Assembly (NCBI GenBank): GCA_903813345.2
Contig: CAIIXF020000007.1
Span: 35,186,538-35,250,537 of the forward strand
Length of the DNA stretch: 64,000 bases
Direction: 5' to 3'
DNA from: Owenia fusiformis
Lineage: Eukaryota > Annelida > Polychaeta > Sabellida > Oweniidae
Under the pieces are notes generated by a model. It did not search any database. It worked only from the letters and a program-made list of their open reading frames with translations, and had not been told where the DNA came from. Shown piece after piece: positions 45,200 through 57,682 of the stretch (position 1 is the first letter of the stretch; every line of letters starts with the position of its first letter). Made by a program: the position numbers and the translations under genes.

Positions 45200-46131
45200 A
45201 TTGCACATAAGTTTTCTGTAGTACTTTATAGGATGCCATAACGCACAAAAAACTCAAAGACAACGCATCCCAACAGAACTAAAAAAAAACACAATCAAAA
45301 CAGTAAGCAAAAACAATATGTTTGTATAGTACTAAGATGACTTTGAAATTATTCTACTTAAATGTCAATGGGAATTAAACACAACTTAATGATGTTATAA
45401 TTGCAAACATAAAAAACATTGGTTGAAAAACAACTGGCATACCGTCCAAGGAGAGCCTGGCAGCAAAAAGTTATTATTTCTCCGCAGTGGATTCCATTAT
45501 TCATAGAACTACAGAGTGACATGATAAGATAATGAAAAATTATAGTTACTAGAAACAATTAATTCCCACTCAGTTTCTGCAATATAGCAAAGTATTGCCG
45601 AATGTTATCTATAGCGCTTCCACTGTGAACGCCATTCTCAAAGGATCATTGCTTCCCGAGGAAACAGGAGCCAAACAAGACTGAAAATTGAATACGATAT
45701 GTACGTAGTTCTCGATCGTTTTAGAAAAATAAAGTTTAAATGGTTCCAGGGTCTACTGTCTGATACCGCTGTGCTTAAATTAACAAACCCGCTGGATGCG
45801 ATCGCCTGAACGTTGGGTATTGATGCAAACTGCCGAAGATAGAGAAACGCTCAGGTGAGAACCTATAAATTAGTCCACAGCCTATACACTTGATATTGCT
45901 ATCAATTAGAAAACAATTATCTTGTGCTTGCGAAGCCATGAAATGAATTTATCTGTAATAAAGAAAACGCTACTAATGTTTATTGGGTATCTGCGATATA
46001 TTAGCATGTGTTTCTGTTTGGATTACCTGCTTTTCAATGTATCTTTATAAGCCCCATTGAGGTAACTAAAAGAGTAGTATGTGGTGTGTACTTCGTTTAC
46101 TATATATAGGCGATTGGGATTAATAAAATTA
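45200..46131. other. region without identified gene
   Basis: No supported feature. Confidence 0.45.
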
Positions 46132-46481
46132 CAGGGTGACTGAAAATTACAATCCTTAAATTTTGGACTAGCTTTAATCGATTACGATTGAATCTTTTTG
46201 TATTTTTGCGTTTATACAATGTTAAATGAGTGACCTGACTGTCAATAGATGGCGAAGAAATTAATGTGCTAAATTGTATACTTTCACATGTAAAATTACT
46301 TCAAAATTCTTCCAGGATTAATTTCAAAACATCCAAAACCTTACGATTTTGAATCTTAAAGGAGCAACCCACTAAAAAATTAGTGAGCTGCCATCTATAC
46401 AAGTCCCGACTCCCATAACACCATTGTTTCAAGCATTGAACACTCCGATTATTAAAAGGGATGATTTTTTGTGTCACCCTG
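46132..46481. mobile_element. 350-bp mariner-type MITE
   Basis: CAGGGTGACTGAAAATTACA at the left and, in reverse, CAGGGTGACACAAAAAATCA at the right, each flanked by TA. No coding capacity. Confidence 0.75.
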
Positions 46482-48725
46482 TATAAACTTCACAATAACA
46501 GACCTATATTTAAAATAATACATAGTTAATGTCGTGGCATTATATTTAATTGATTTATCACATTTAGTACTTAAGTGGCACTAATAACAACTATTTTTAG
46601 TCAAACATTTTATCGTTTATTGTTTCAAACTGACTGGTTCGAGAGACTACATTCATTCATCGGTTAAGGAGGGCGGAGTGCGTCAGCTTTGAGACATGTT
46701 TACGCTCGAAGACGCCTAGATTAAATAGTCAGAATTCTATCCTGCCTACCTTAGTTTGAATTTCTACAATTGTTATAATCATCATCTCATCACACCTCGA
46801 CATTTATTGCCGTGTTCCATAAGCTAATTATTAGCAGAAAGCTGTTATTTCTGATGTATTTTCAATTCATTTTAGATTTCTAAGGCGTATTCTAGTCAGG
46901 CGGAAAATAACTACCGTGTTGAGATGTGAATTATTAAGATACAACATATGCCACTGTCATTCAGATGTAACTAATTTAATGAAATGAGCTAAAGTGATTG
47001 AATTAAAGTGTCACAGGATGAACTGATGAAGTACCTGTATACAGGAATACTGTATATTCCATTCCTAGTGAGTAAATTGAACCTTGAATGTTATAGTAAT
47101 ATACGAAATCAAATACTGGGGGACGTGTCAGTGTCACGTGTCACGTGTGTTTATTGTGTCACCTCATTTTTAGAGCATACATCATATTTGTATATTGGGT
47201 TGCGTAGCTATGTTGAGTTGTTTAGGAACAATATAACAAGGTCGACGTGACCTACCATCTATTATGGAATTTGATATTAGTATACTGTGACAAACTTGGA
47301 TGTATTAGGGAAGCATCCTCAATAAAGACCTCATATAAGAAGGACTAAATCTCCTGGAGACCATATCTACTGATGTGGCATCAGTCTGATAGCAAAACAA
47401 CTAATTAATCCCTCCCATTATATTATAAATATCTCGAAGAATCCTTTTTTTATACTTGATACACATTAGTCATATATCTGAGTTACCAACTGACTGGTGT
47501 CGCTCTTTTATTTGCTAATAGCGTTTAAGTGAGTTTTATCGCTAGAGAATCAAAACGTCAATTTTGCATAGAAACCCTCATTGATCTGTGAGAAGGTAAC
47601 TGGAGGCTATTTTTCAAAGAACATTACATATCCTTTATTTAAACCAATATTGCATTTTACCTCGCCTGTTTATCATTAATTATTGAATGGTGGAGAAAAG
47701 TGTATCAATATAGAGATCTTTAATATCGCTGCTTTTATTTATTTGCAGCTATACAATGTTATATGTTCACCTGTTTCTGAAATTATAAATTTATTGTAAA
47801 AATCACTCATTTATACATCTGTCCTGTAACTGAAATGATACTTTAAGTTTGGATTGCGAAAGCGCATGGCTGGATGCGTGACAGGGCTATGCGGGACCGG
47901 GAACTCACATTTAGTTTAATAAGAATTTTAGGCCAGGTTTGCTTATTTGAAGAATTGATCAGAATTGGATTAGAATTTGTCATTGGCTAGGTATGGACGG
48001 ACGGACGCTCACTATTTTGAGATAGGCTGCGGAGCATATTATTCTACCGATCACTTTTAACAACAACATTCTATTCAGAAATAAAAACAAATTCAGTTTC
48101 ATGGATTAGTGTCACATACCCTCTCCAAGAACTCGACCTCGTGTACACTCTGTATTGGAATTGAAATGATTTGTGTCTGGCAACATCGGTATAATATCTT
48201 TCCACTTGTAACTAACCAACATTTATTACGTTATAAAAGCGATATATGAGATCAATTAGATCGGGAGTTATAAGTTACGTGTTCAAGCCCATTTTAAGAT
48301 CTCATCCAAAACCATTCGTTGTTGTGAGAGGGCTGAGGGTGTAGTGTGTTTAGCCGATTAAGAATCAGGGTAAGTGTCAGTTTATGTGCCATTCCAATTA
48401 CCAGAGAAAATGCGTAACATCTGTTGTGACAAGTATTTTTTTTGTCTTTAATGGATTCATAAGGAAAAAATGATGAATGGTTTATAAAGAGAATATTTCA
48501 GGTCAGTATGTAGAAATTCAGTTTCAATTCAGCAATGCTTTTCGCGGTCAATAGTCAAAACTCTTGACCGCTATTTGGCTGTTCGGAATCGAGCATTTGT
48601 AAAAGGATGACAACAGGTATAGCTCGGGTTAATGATGTGGTTAGATACTAAATGTGGTAAAAATGCTGTTTAAGGTTTAGACCCCGCTGCATTCAAGATG
48701 ACCACTGGGCAAAAACTACACTTTA
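46482..48725. other. region without identified gene
   Basis: CTCGACCTCGTGTACACT at 48132-48149 repeats a motif at 21893. The 80-codon ORF at 47008-47250 has no features. Confidence 0.45.
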
Positions 48726-49040
48726 ATGTGTCACGTGACAACGACAAAGATGAGCGCGCGCAAAAGCAGCAGCAATGCTATTCGAATAGGCATATCTCAG
48801 TTAACGAGGCTTCCTATTGTAGATTCTAAGTTGAACCCTTCAAGTTTTAACAAAACTGAAGTGGCAAAGTTGAATTATTGTCCAATAACTAACATGTTTC
48901 ACCACGATCTTGGCTTATCTCCGTTGGATATATGTTTTACAGTATCCACTGACAATACCGTAAATCACGCCGATACAGCACTTAAGGTTCCCGTAATGTT
49001 ATCGAGAGACTTGTCAGAGGATAAAATACAACTTTTATAA
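48726..49040 (+). CDS. possible small gene, 96-104 aa
   Basis: Open frame with GC above its flanks. The second ATG (48750, MSARKSSSN) has the better context. The product begins basic and Ser-rich and ends hydrophilic, with no signal peptide or domain that I recognise. The perfect palindrome GTCACGTGAC (E-box type) overlaps the upstream ATG. No clear poly(A) signal follows, so it could be a first exon or chance. Confidence 0.3.
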   Translation: MCHVTTTKMSARKSSSNAIRIGISQLTRLPIVDSKLNPSSFNKTEVAKLNYCPITNMFHHDLGLSPLDICFTVSTDNTVNHADTALKVPVMLSRDLSEDKIQLL

Positions 49041-51710
49041 CCGCGTAATTATTAACCCAAACGAGTAAAAGCTAGCATAGGTTTTATGAATTTATGACGG
49101 CCTATAAAACATAGGAGATTAAAAATATAAGGCTAAATTACTTGTTAATTCATTGTGAACTGTATGCAATGGACGGGCATTTACAATACAAGTAAAAAAG
49201 AATGTAAGTATCGAACGTTCTTCGGAATCTGCCAGAGGCGTTTGCAATTTTTCCCAATACTTGATAATGCATCTGTACAGCAGAGCAGACTCACTCTTAT
49301 AATGGAATTGATGGATGTAAGCACGAGAATACCAGGAATTAATCATATATCGGTGAGTTAACGTCTACAATATTTCATCATTAATCGTATACCGTACACG
49401 TTTTTTTAGTTTTAATAGGACTTCGCTGACTCGGCGATTTTGGTCACTTTCCGAGTGGAGTAGTTGGAAAAGGGTATTACCAACTCATCCGAAAGCACAC
49501 GTGTGCAGACTTGATAAACAGATTTGACAGTAGCTTCATATAAGTTCGAATTTGATTAGTTAACGATGGTGTTGATAAGAAAAAGTTTTCTTACGATCAG
49601 GAAGATGGCATCTTTGAAATCACTCTTGACCAACTTAAATGTACGTGTCTTATTGTCATCAACATCATTGAGATTTTTTCAATTTGTGATCGATCGGACA
49701 TCTTCATTTTAAAATGATCATTTATCGTGAGATTCAACTAATTTCGATCTAACAATCGGCCAATGCCCGCCCACCCACTCATCTATGTTCAGATCTATGC
49801 TATTGCGATCGATTAATTAAGTCCAATGCGCTTGTCTATATTTGAAATCTCACGTGCCTCCGGTCTCATAGAATGTCACTCCGTCCTTCTGTTTCTGACA
49901 CTGATTAGAATTATCAATTAAAGGCAGTTACCATAGCTTCCCTTTAAGAATGACTGGTTTACGACTGCAAATAAGTGCCAATGTGTTGTCATAATGCCAG
50001 CCATTACGTATGTCAATACCCATTGCCTACGCTAATGCACCATCAAATAACAAAATAATCGCATTTTGTGTTGTATGATTTGGTATCTCTGCTCGTTGAT
50101 TATTGGGTGCGTATTTGACATCAGCTTTGTAAGCGTTGCAAGTCAATCGATTATCTAAATCATCGTACCTCGATGTTGCAAGAATAACGATACAACGGTT
50201 TGTTTTAGTACACTATCTGCTAGTTCAATATTTGGATCCATTTCACATAATTGATATCTCTCTGGATGTAAGCATGGATCTTCCGAGTGGTTTTTCTTGT
50301 CGATTTTTGCCATCTTCGTTGTAAAATACAATTTATAGAAGTGTTGGCCTCGCTTTCCATAAAGTGAAATTAGATTTTGAACGGAATAAAAACTAAGGAG
50401 TCAGCAATATCGCTATATGCGCATAATAGATCTCATTTTGGACTAATTGGCGCATGACGTCATGGACATCTCAATATTAGAATTGTGTACTGGTTGTGGT
50501 TAATTGATCACAGAGATTATTTCGATTTTATTTAGAATATATCAGAGACATATAACTGTTTTATATGTCTCTGAATATATAAACCAAGATATATCAGTAT
50601 CATGCACGTTCAAATTAAGGATAGGCTAAGGGGGGGGGGCTCCATGGTCCCTTCCCCATCGTGGATTGCCATGACAATCTTTTTGTCCTTTGTGAGAGAA
50701 GAGATGCGGTATAAGTATCAGAATGACCTCAGTTGTTGTGTTATATACACTACCCTCCGTAAGTTTGGAAAACCTTCATTGGATAGCTGATCAAAAAGCT
50801 GTCTTTCACTATTTGAATCTTAATTCAGTACCTTGATTGCAATAGAAATTCAAGACATATTTGTTGATTTTTCTAAACACAAACAGGGTTTTAAAAAGAA
50901 ATCCAAAACGTGGACTTGCGGTTGGCATATTTATGGAGGGGAGTGTATGTTTTGACAACTCTTGGCCTTGACACTTTGACCTAATTGCAAGTTTATTATC
51001 AAATATTATGATGTTGCCATTCTCGCTAACCAAGTTGAATTCACGTAGAAACTCGAACTCGAAAATCCAAAGTTCGACGTGGTTTGCGCGATTGAACGTC
51101 CTCTTATAGTGGCGAAACATAGATTTCATTTTTGTCAACCAAGCTGGGAGCCCTGAATTCACTAACCATGATATATTATTCTTTCTAACATAATCAATTA
51201 AAAATGCATAACACATTATTATGCAAGGTTTCAGTTATTCCATGGGGTTTCAACAGAGGTCGCAACCTGACCTTGAGAGTCGAAGATGAGGCGATGTTAA
51301 ACAGAAAGGCTATCAGAATAGGGAGCTGAGCCCACCTGTACCACTGTTTCAATATACTTTCTCCTGCTAGTTGGTAGTTAATCATCTTGAAATATAGTCT
51401 GATAGCAAAGCATTCATTTATTTTTCTAGAGGAATGACTCTATTTGAGAATACTCGACAGTATTAACACTTAGGTTGATTTCTGATAATCTGCGTCGTAA
51501 TGAAAGGGTAATTAGTTAGCGTGTATGTATACTAAGTGCACTGGCTCTGGGAACCTCTTTGGGAGGAACCACTAAACAATGTGTTGATTAAAAGAATTGG
51601 AAACCTAGGTGGTACTATTTCTCACATAAGTAGTTAACATTGAATCCCATTAGAAATATTCTATAGAGCACTTGGGGCACTAGAAATACTTATTACTAGT
51701 GTGTGTTTAT
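49041..51710. other. region with isolated motifs only
   Basis: Contains a splice-donor-like TCG|gtgagt at about 49351 after a 66-codon open stretch, a CRE palindrome (ATGACGTCAT) near 50454, a ten-G run at 50630-50639 and TATACACTACCCTCCGTAAG near 50745, which resembles a Tc1/mariner terminus. None forms a supported gene. Confidence 0.4.
50536..50580. repeat. 45-bp hairpin
   Basis: TCAGAGACATATAA and TTATATGTCTCTGA form a perfect 14-bp stem extended by ATAT flanks around a 4-nt loop. The arm is shared with 851-871. Too short for an ordinary microRNA precursor. Confidence 0.55.
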
Positions 51711-51950
51711 ACGAGGGGTGCCAAAAAGAGAGTTCTTAATCTTATTTTAAAACCCGAAACTGTAAACAAAATTAAGGCTTTTACATTTCTGGATAAAGTA
51801 CATCTCATTTTATTGGATCCTGATTATTTTGGCTCCGATAGGGTTTCTTTAATGAATTGCTCCATATATAAAATAAGCGATTTCCCCAGGATCTTGCGAC
51901 GAGTAAGTGTATTTTTATATTGCGATTGTTATTTTTTGAATACGCCTCGT
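51711..51950. mobile_element. 240-bp mariner-type MITE
   Basis: ACGAGGGGTGCCAAAAAGAG at the left and, in reverse, ACGAGGCGTATTCAAAAAAT at the right, mariner-type ends, with AT/TA flanks. An overlapping ORF is coincidental. Confidence 0.6.
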
Positions 51951-52513
51951 ATGCAATAGATAATAGTTGAATTAGAGTTCCGTAATTGACGGTATTCTCT
52001 CTCGCGTTTTTATACAAAACTGAATCAATGACAAGCTTTATCCGAATAATAGTTTGTAATTATAACTATTCCTAGTCTCGTTGTCCATGCTCTGCATCTG
52101 TATTTATATTTAATCTACTTTAATTCATCGAACTTGATGGGATTCAGCTTGTGTGAAACAGTCTAAGCTTGCTGCTTGTAACTTTGCTTGATTGAAAATG
52201 AAGTCTTTATCATAAGCAGTTTACCATGAACCTTTAAAAGTGCAACATCTGAGATACACTAATCAAGCATACCAATGGTAATGGCGATGCTGTTTTATAC
52301 AAATGTTATTAGAGAACTCCCTGGGGACGCGGAACAAAATGTATGTTGGAAAATACAGAGAAAGGGGCACCTGAATAGTCACGATGCTTTATCATATAGT
52401 TAGGTTTAATGCCCCCCTTTTATGTTAAGTTGCCCTAACTGATCCTGAGCTTTACAGAGGGAATTGTTTTGAAATTGTGTCCTTGTATAATTCAAACGTA
52501 GAGGGAGCATACA
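51951..52513. other. region without identified gene
   Basis: No supported feature. Confidence 0.45.
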
Positions 52514-52724
52514 CAGTGGCGGATCCAGAAATTAACAAGGGGAGGGGGCAAAAATATTTGGGCCCCTATAACCAAAAATTGGGCCCAACTTTTAAAAATT
52601 AAGGCCCATTTTTAATAAATTGGCCCAAAGAGGCCCAATTTTGAGGCCCTGCAAAATTTTGGGGCCCAAAAACTAAAACATTTTCTGGGCCCACTAAAGG
52701 GGGAGAGGGGCGGATCCGCCACTG
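52514..52724. mobile_element. 211-bp hAT-like MITE rich in GGGCCC
   Basis: CAGTGGCGGATCC and GGATCCGCCACTG are exact inverse ends with CAG...CTG termini. The interior repeats TGGGCCC and AGGCCCA. No matching 8-bp flank was found. Confidence 0.75.
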
Positions 52725-54140
52725 ATACATCTCTGGAGACAATAATCCCTGTGTCACTGCATAATTCAAGCGTGGAGGGGACATTGAACTTCGGAGACAG
52801 TCATCTCTACCACATCGATTATTGGGCAGAAATTGTTTATTGTGTGTTTTGCTCTACTTTTTTCTCTACTACGGACGTATACTATTTACAACACACCTTG
52901 GGTCAAGTACCTTATACATCTTAGGTGGCACTTCAAACATATTCTTTTAATGTGCACCAATTTAAGAAGCTTCATCGTATGTGACGCGAGGCTTTTTATC
53001 GTTGCACGCTCGGTTTCACTACGTTCAGCGACCGTGGTGTTGAAAGTGGACGACAGTTTTTTCATCAGCGTCAAATATCGCGAAAAGTGAAAATGATCAG
53101 TATCGGTTATAAACAGTTATTACAATTTCAATAGTTTCACTTTGCCAGTCTCATCATATTAAACATTTAAGAATCAAACAGAAATCATTTGTCCCATCAC
53201 AAACATCATCAACAAATGTAATGCTTGAAACAACATTAGTATCATCATCAGTAGCTGCGTCCATAGCATCATCGTCAATGCGATGCTTGATCCCATCCTG
53301 ATACGCATCACTTCTTTCTGCTTTGCCAGAAATATAGGTAAATATAACTGAGATAATGGTTATTTATGATGATTTAAACCAAGTCATTAGGACTCTTATC
53401 TTTCAGACTCCCACTTTGACGGCTAGTACAGAGACTAGGGGTTTGGGTATCACACTGATTCAATCGTGTCTATGCGCTAGGCCTAGGCATTTTGTGTCAA
53501 TATTATTTCGACGCTTTTTAGATATTGTATGTATTTAGCAAACAGGAGCTTCTAGACTTTTTATGACCCCCTCATTAACAAACGACTGAAATGATAAACT
53601 GGTACCATAAACAATATATATCTTGGACGTTTTAATTGAACCCAAGTCATGTATGGGTTGTATTTTTTGATAATGCGAATCATTACGATGGCAAAATCGA
53701 CTCTCAACTGAAGGTGTCACATCATCCCCACTGACAAAGGTGAACCTCAAAAGCCATACATTAAACATTTTATGACATGTAAGCGTAACAATAAACTCAG
53801 AAGACAAAAAACATTTTTAGTCTGTCATTATAATTGACGACTGTATGATATACTTAAGGCGAGTTATCAACTGACATATATATCAAGTTGATAACTTTTT
53901 TTCAATTTATCGACTATCGAGGTTCTTGAGAAATGTTAGGTGGATGACTTATTGCAATTGTTAGGTAGATTTTTGGCAGATGTCAGTGTGATTAACATCC
54001 TCGGTTTGGGTCATCATACTTCCCCATTTCATTTTTTCCGATATTATTTATTTACAAAGATTTCCGTATCTCATTTTGGGATATCTCATTCGTTGATGAA
54101 TCAATTTTTAAATATCCTCGAAGACGATGGGGATGGAATA
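52725..54140. other. region without identified gene
   Basis: An ATC/CATC-rich patch near 53195-53300 is the only texture. No supported gene. Confidence 0.4.
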
Positions 54141-54200
54141 TTGCCTAAATAGAGCATTCGACATGCAATCGGGGGGTTGTGGGTTCGTTTCTGGCCACCA
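54141..54200 (+). mobile_element. tRNA-derived SINE head
   Basis: TAGAGCATTCGACATGCAAT, then GGGGGGTTGTGGGTTCGTTT and CTGG, follow the tRNA D-stem, anticodon and T-loop (B box) order. The B box has a T where a functional tRNA would have A, and the acceptor stem is not closed, so it is a SINE fragment and not a tRNA gene. Confidence 0.6.
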
Positions 54201-54913
54201 AGGTGGGGTGTTTTTTTCAAAACAGCCCTTTTTAGCATATTATTTGATCCTATATACAGCTGGAGTGTGATGTAAGTTTTGCCGTCAAGCAAATTTTTTC
54301 TTATGTCAGTTGTCTCGATTGTACAGTGATTCTGAGAAAATTTGTATAATTTACGAGGGTGTACTACGAAAACTACACATGATTCTAGCAAGTTTTGTTC
54401 ATTTACTATGAAACAGCTTTTGTTGAAATTGTAAAAATACATATTTTGCAATGTTGATAGAGAATATGCAAAAGCCCGAACACACATTGTTTTAATGTGC
54501 CTAATTTTGGTTTTATAAAATCTAATCGATGGTACTTCATGTTTTGTTTCGATTTTACCGTTTGACAGAGAGGATATTCAAGTTGACAAAGGGTGCCTAA
54601 AGCCTCCTTGAAATATCTTATCACAAAACTGATACAATAATTCCACTTTGCACAATATATAGTGTCACACTGGTATTAGTATAAAACTGTTTGTGTTCGT
54701 GTAACTGATAACAGTTTAAAGTACATACTCATATTTGAATTCTAAATATGTGAGAATAATTTGAATTTGTTTGTTTTACTCTTTTTATTACTCTTTCTAT
54801 TATCTAGTAATTATGATCTCTGGGGTTTCTTAGATAATTATGTTTTATTTTATTGCTGGAACGCACCAGCTACGAACTCGTTCTTAGTCTTCAATAGGTG
54901 AAGATAATTGTTA

Positions 54914-55015
54914 CGAATAACCTCATTTCAGCTGGCAACATAGTGAAATTTTGGCCAAAGGGCAGCATTTGAAATAAAGCAATTGCTTTATTCTCGTTGG
55001 CCATTGTGATTTCAC
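54914..55015. mobile_element. hairpin element related to 3128-3226
   Basis: AATAACCTCATTTCAGCTGG and CAACATAGTGAAATTTTGGCC match the reverse of the 3128-3226 element. A perfect 20-bp palindrome AATAAAGCAATTGCTTTATT sits near 54973, and TAGTGAAATTTTGGCC is mirrored by GGCCATTGTGATTTCA at the right end. Confidence 0.6.
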
Positions 55016-55021
55016 GATTAT

Positions 55022-55240
55022 ACGATGGGGGTATTCAGACCCATAGCCAGGGGCCCGATCCCCTTGTCCAAAATAATTCCCAAATTATGCCGTCTCCCAC
55101 CATCTAAGCACTCAGTTTCAAGTGATTTTGGCAACTTTTTGGCCAAAATTGTCAAATGTGAACTCCCCCTGGATTTTTTTAATAAAGTGAACCCCGCCAT
55201 TGTAAAAAGCTGGCTACTGGTCTGGTACTCTACTCCAAAG
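55022..55240. repeat. probable interspersed repeat fragment
   Basis: GC-shifted block beginning GGGGGTATTCAGACCCATAG, with CAGGGGCCCGATCCCC near the left and AGCTGGCTACTGG near the right. Both strands are open for 78-79 codons without domain features. The TAGCCAG motif at both ends suggests a decayed DNA transposon. Confidence 0.35.
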
Positions 55241-55679
55241 GAGCACAGTGACAAATATCTATAAGACTAGCGAAAATGATGTAAAAGTTTATGCTGGTTT
55301 TAAAGATGTCGCTGTATTAGTTAGTACCACTTTATCAAATGAACGAACAACAAAACTAATGAGATGAGAGTGCAGAGTGCATATCCATTGAGAGAACATC
55401 AACATACTCCATTCAACAGAACTTTTGAAATGGCTTTCAACATAATTACTTGCCTAGCTAAATTTTGTTTTTATAAGAATTATCGATTGCGTGTGTCAAC
55501 AACTTATTTATTGCTTTTACTTTTTAAATTTAGAATTCGGGAATTGTGTATTGAAGTATCATCTATACAGTTCATACTCCGGCTTTTATTCCTAAGAGAG
55601 AATCCGAGGTCAGAATGGGAATTAAGTATAGATATTTATTAAATCATTTTGGCATTTCAAAATGCAATTATTCCTTTTT

Positions 55680-55762
55680 TACCATTTGCAATCGTTTGAC
55701 TTCACTTCTTAAAAGAGAGCTTCATCTTCAGTAGTTTATAACTAGAATCTGCGTGCAGGGTG
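55680..55762 (+). mobile_element. micro-element copy B (83 bp)
   Basis: TACCATTTGCAATCG, then ACTTCACTTCTTAAAAGAGA, ending GCGTGCAGGGTG. The last base of the terminal GGGTA has changed. Confidence 0.65.
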
Positions 55763-57302
55763 TCCTTTTTTGGACTAATACTTGAACATTTTCTTTTAAC
55801 CACGTGTAGGTTAGGCGCCAAAAGCGTGTTGCGAGAGCGATCCCCAAAACAATGAGGCTCTCGAATTGCCAGTTATTGTTCCTGAGAGCCCAATGGATTT
55901 TTTATATTGAAATCCATCATGAAGGACTTTATTGCTGTTTTGTTGGCGTGTCAGCCATCACAGCTAAGAGGAGTTGTTCAATTTTATAAATCATTCAACG
56001 TGAAACTTAAATAAAACAAAATAGTTCGGACATTGGGTACCTCATGTGACGATTATTGTTCCACTTTGAAAAGGGACAATTATAAATATTAAATGGTAAT
56101 GGTTTTATTGATGGATGGTTGAATGTGTTTGATTACCCTTAAAGGGGTCGAGTGTTCTCAAAATATCTATAGGCCAAGTTGGATGTCGGAGCCTAGTACA
56201 TTACATGGAGATGTAGCTCTTTTTAAATGAAGCAAAATCACATTATTAGGAATAGTACACCATTGTACCTTCAGTCCCGCCTTCAATCGTGGTACCTTAG
56301 GATAAAAAATATTGGCACTTTAAAAACCATATAATCTACACACTGTGAAGCATATTTTCATTTGATTGCTAGTTCGGGTACATGGGGTTAAATCTTGTAT
56401 TTGGCATGAACATTCATTCTAATGCATCTGGCACTCTTATACCTGCATCCTTACTACGTTATCCTTTTTTATCCATTTTATCTTAGTCCTCACAGTAGGC
56501 GGACTTCACCTCGGATACTCGATGTCTGTGTTTTCATGTCGTTTTTAACAGTCTCGTAATTCTAGGCATATTCCAACTTCCCAAAGCAGGCTGAATCTCG
56601 ATAGAAGCAAAGGTGTTTTTACTCAAGTGATTGACAAGCGCTAAACGATTCAGACATCGTACTGCGAACACTCAATCTCCCTCGCAGCGTCCAACAAGCG
56701 TTGTTCACTGGTTGTCGATGGAACCATAGGAGATTGGGGATTGTAGAGCTTCTAAGCACTTCTACGTGCCAAGAGCCACCACCCGAGGTTCGAGGTTAAT
56801 TTTCTGACATGGCACGACAACATTTACAAAATAAAAATGCTGAAAAAATAAAGAAAACAACCTTGTCTCTTGCGCACTAACATCTATTTCCGTTATTAAG
56901 CTAATATATCTAGTTCTGGTATGTTATGGAAGTACAATACGTCGATGCAATATGGGTAGGAGATAAATTTGAAATCATAAACTGAAAAAATTATATTTGA
57001 AAGCGATAATATATTACACTTCATGATCAGTCCGCAGTGGAGGGAATGACCCATAATTCCTAGAAGAACCTAGCTCCATATAAAGATAGCATGTAGAGAG
57101 TCATCTTATGAATTCTGGGGTATTGCCTTATCTTATCAGTAGGTATAAATCTTCGAAATTATGCCAATTTTGGCAGCATCATTTCATATTCAACCGATTT
57201 TTCATATAAAATGATCATTCCCCGCGGCAAGGTCATGTGCGTACCATCTTGGAGTGAACATAGCAAGACATCTTTCGCGAACTCGAGAAGGTCGAGAGAG
57301 TA
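55763..57302. other. region without identified gene
   Basis: No supported ORF or RNA. Slightly GC-richer patches near 56640-56800 carry no recognisable exon. Confidence 0.4.
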
Positions 57303-57382
57303 TACCCTTTGCATTTGTTTGACTTCACTTCTTAAAAGAAAGCTTCGTCTTCACTCTTTTTAACTAGACTGCGCGCAGGGTA
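57303..57382 (+). mobile_element. micro-element copy C (80 bp)
   Basis: TACCCTTTGCATTTG to TGCGCGCAGGGTA, with GACTTCACTTCTTAAAAGAA inside. TACCCT...AGGGTA ends are inverse repeats next to TA. Confidence 0.75.
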
Positions 57383-57606
57383 TCGAGGGAGCTGGGCGTT
57401 TAATGAACACCTGAAGCCTGCGTTCAGGTGTGCATGTAATATACATATGACCAGTTGTCTTAATAGACTCTAATACTTCGTATAAAAAGAGACATTAATT
57501 ACTGTGGAATAATAAGTCCTGTTGTTGTATACGATAACTGAACATGTGAATATATCACCTATCTTCACAAACTTGGTCTTCCCTTAGTTGTAGGGAGTCG
57601 AATGAA

Positions 57607-57682
57607 TACCCTGCGTGCAGAATCTAGTTAAACTAGACGAAGCTCTCTTTTAAGAAGTGAAGTCAAACGAATGCAAAGGGTA
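57607..57682 (-). mobile_element. micro-element copy D (76 bp, inverted)
   Basis: The reverse of copy C, 225 bp away: TACCCTGCGTGCAG to TGCAAAGGGTA on the plus strand. Contains the palindrome TCTAGTTAAACTAGA. Confidence 0.75.

Noticed and set aside
49155-49361. 66-68 codon ORF ending near a gtgagt donor
   Set aside because: The opposite strand is open over the same stretch and no acceptor or partner exon was found.
50536-50580. microRNA precursor
   Set aside because: The stem is only 14-18 bp, too short for a normal hairpin precursor.
54141-54200. Functional tRNA gene
   Set aside because: B box is mutated and the acceptor stem does not close; it fits a SINE head better.
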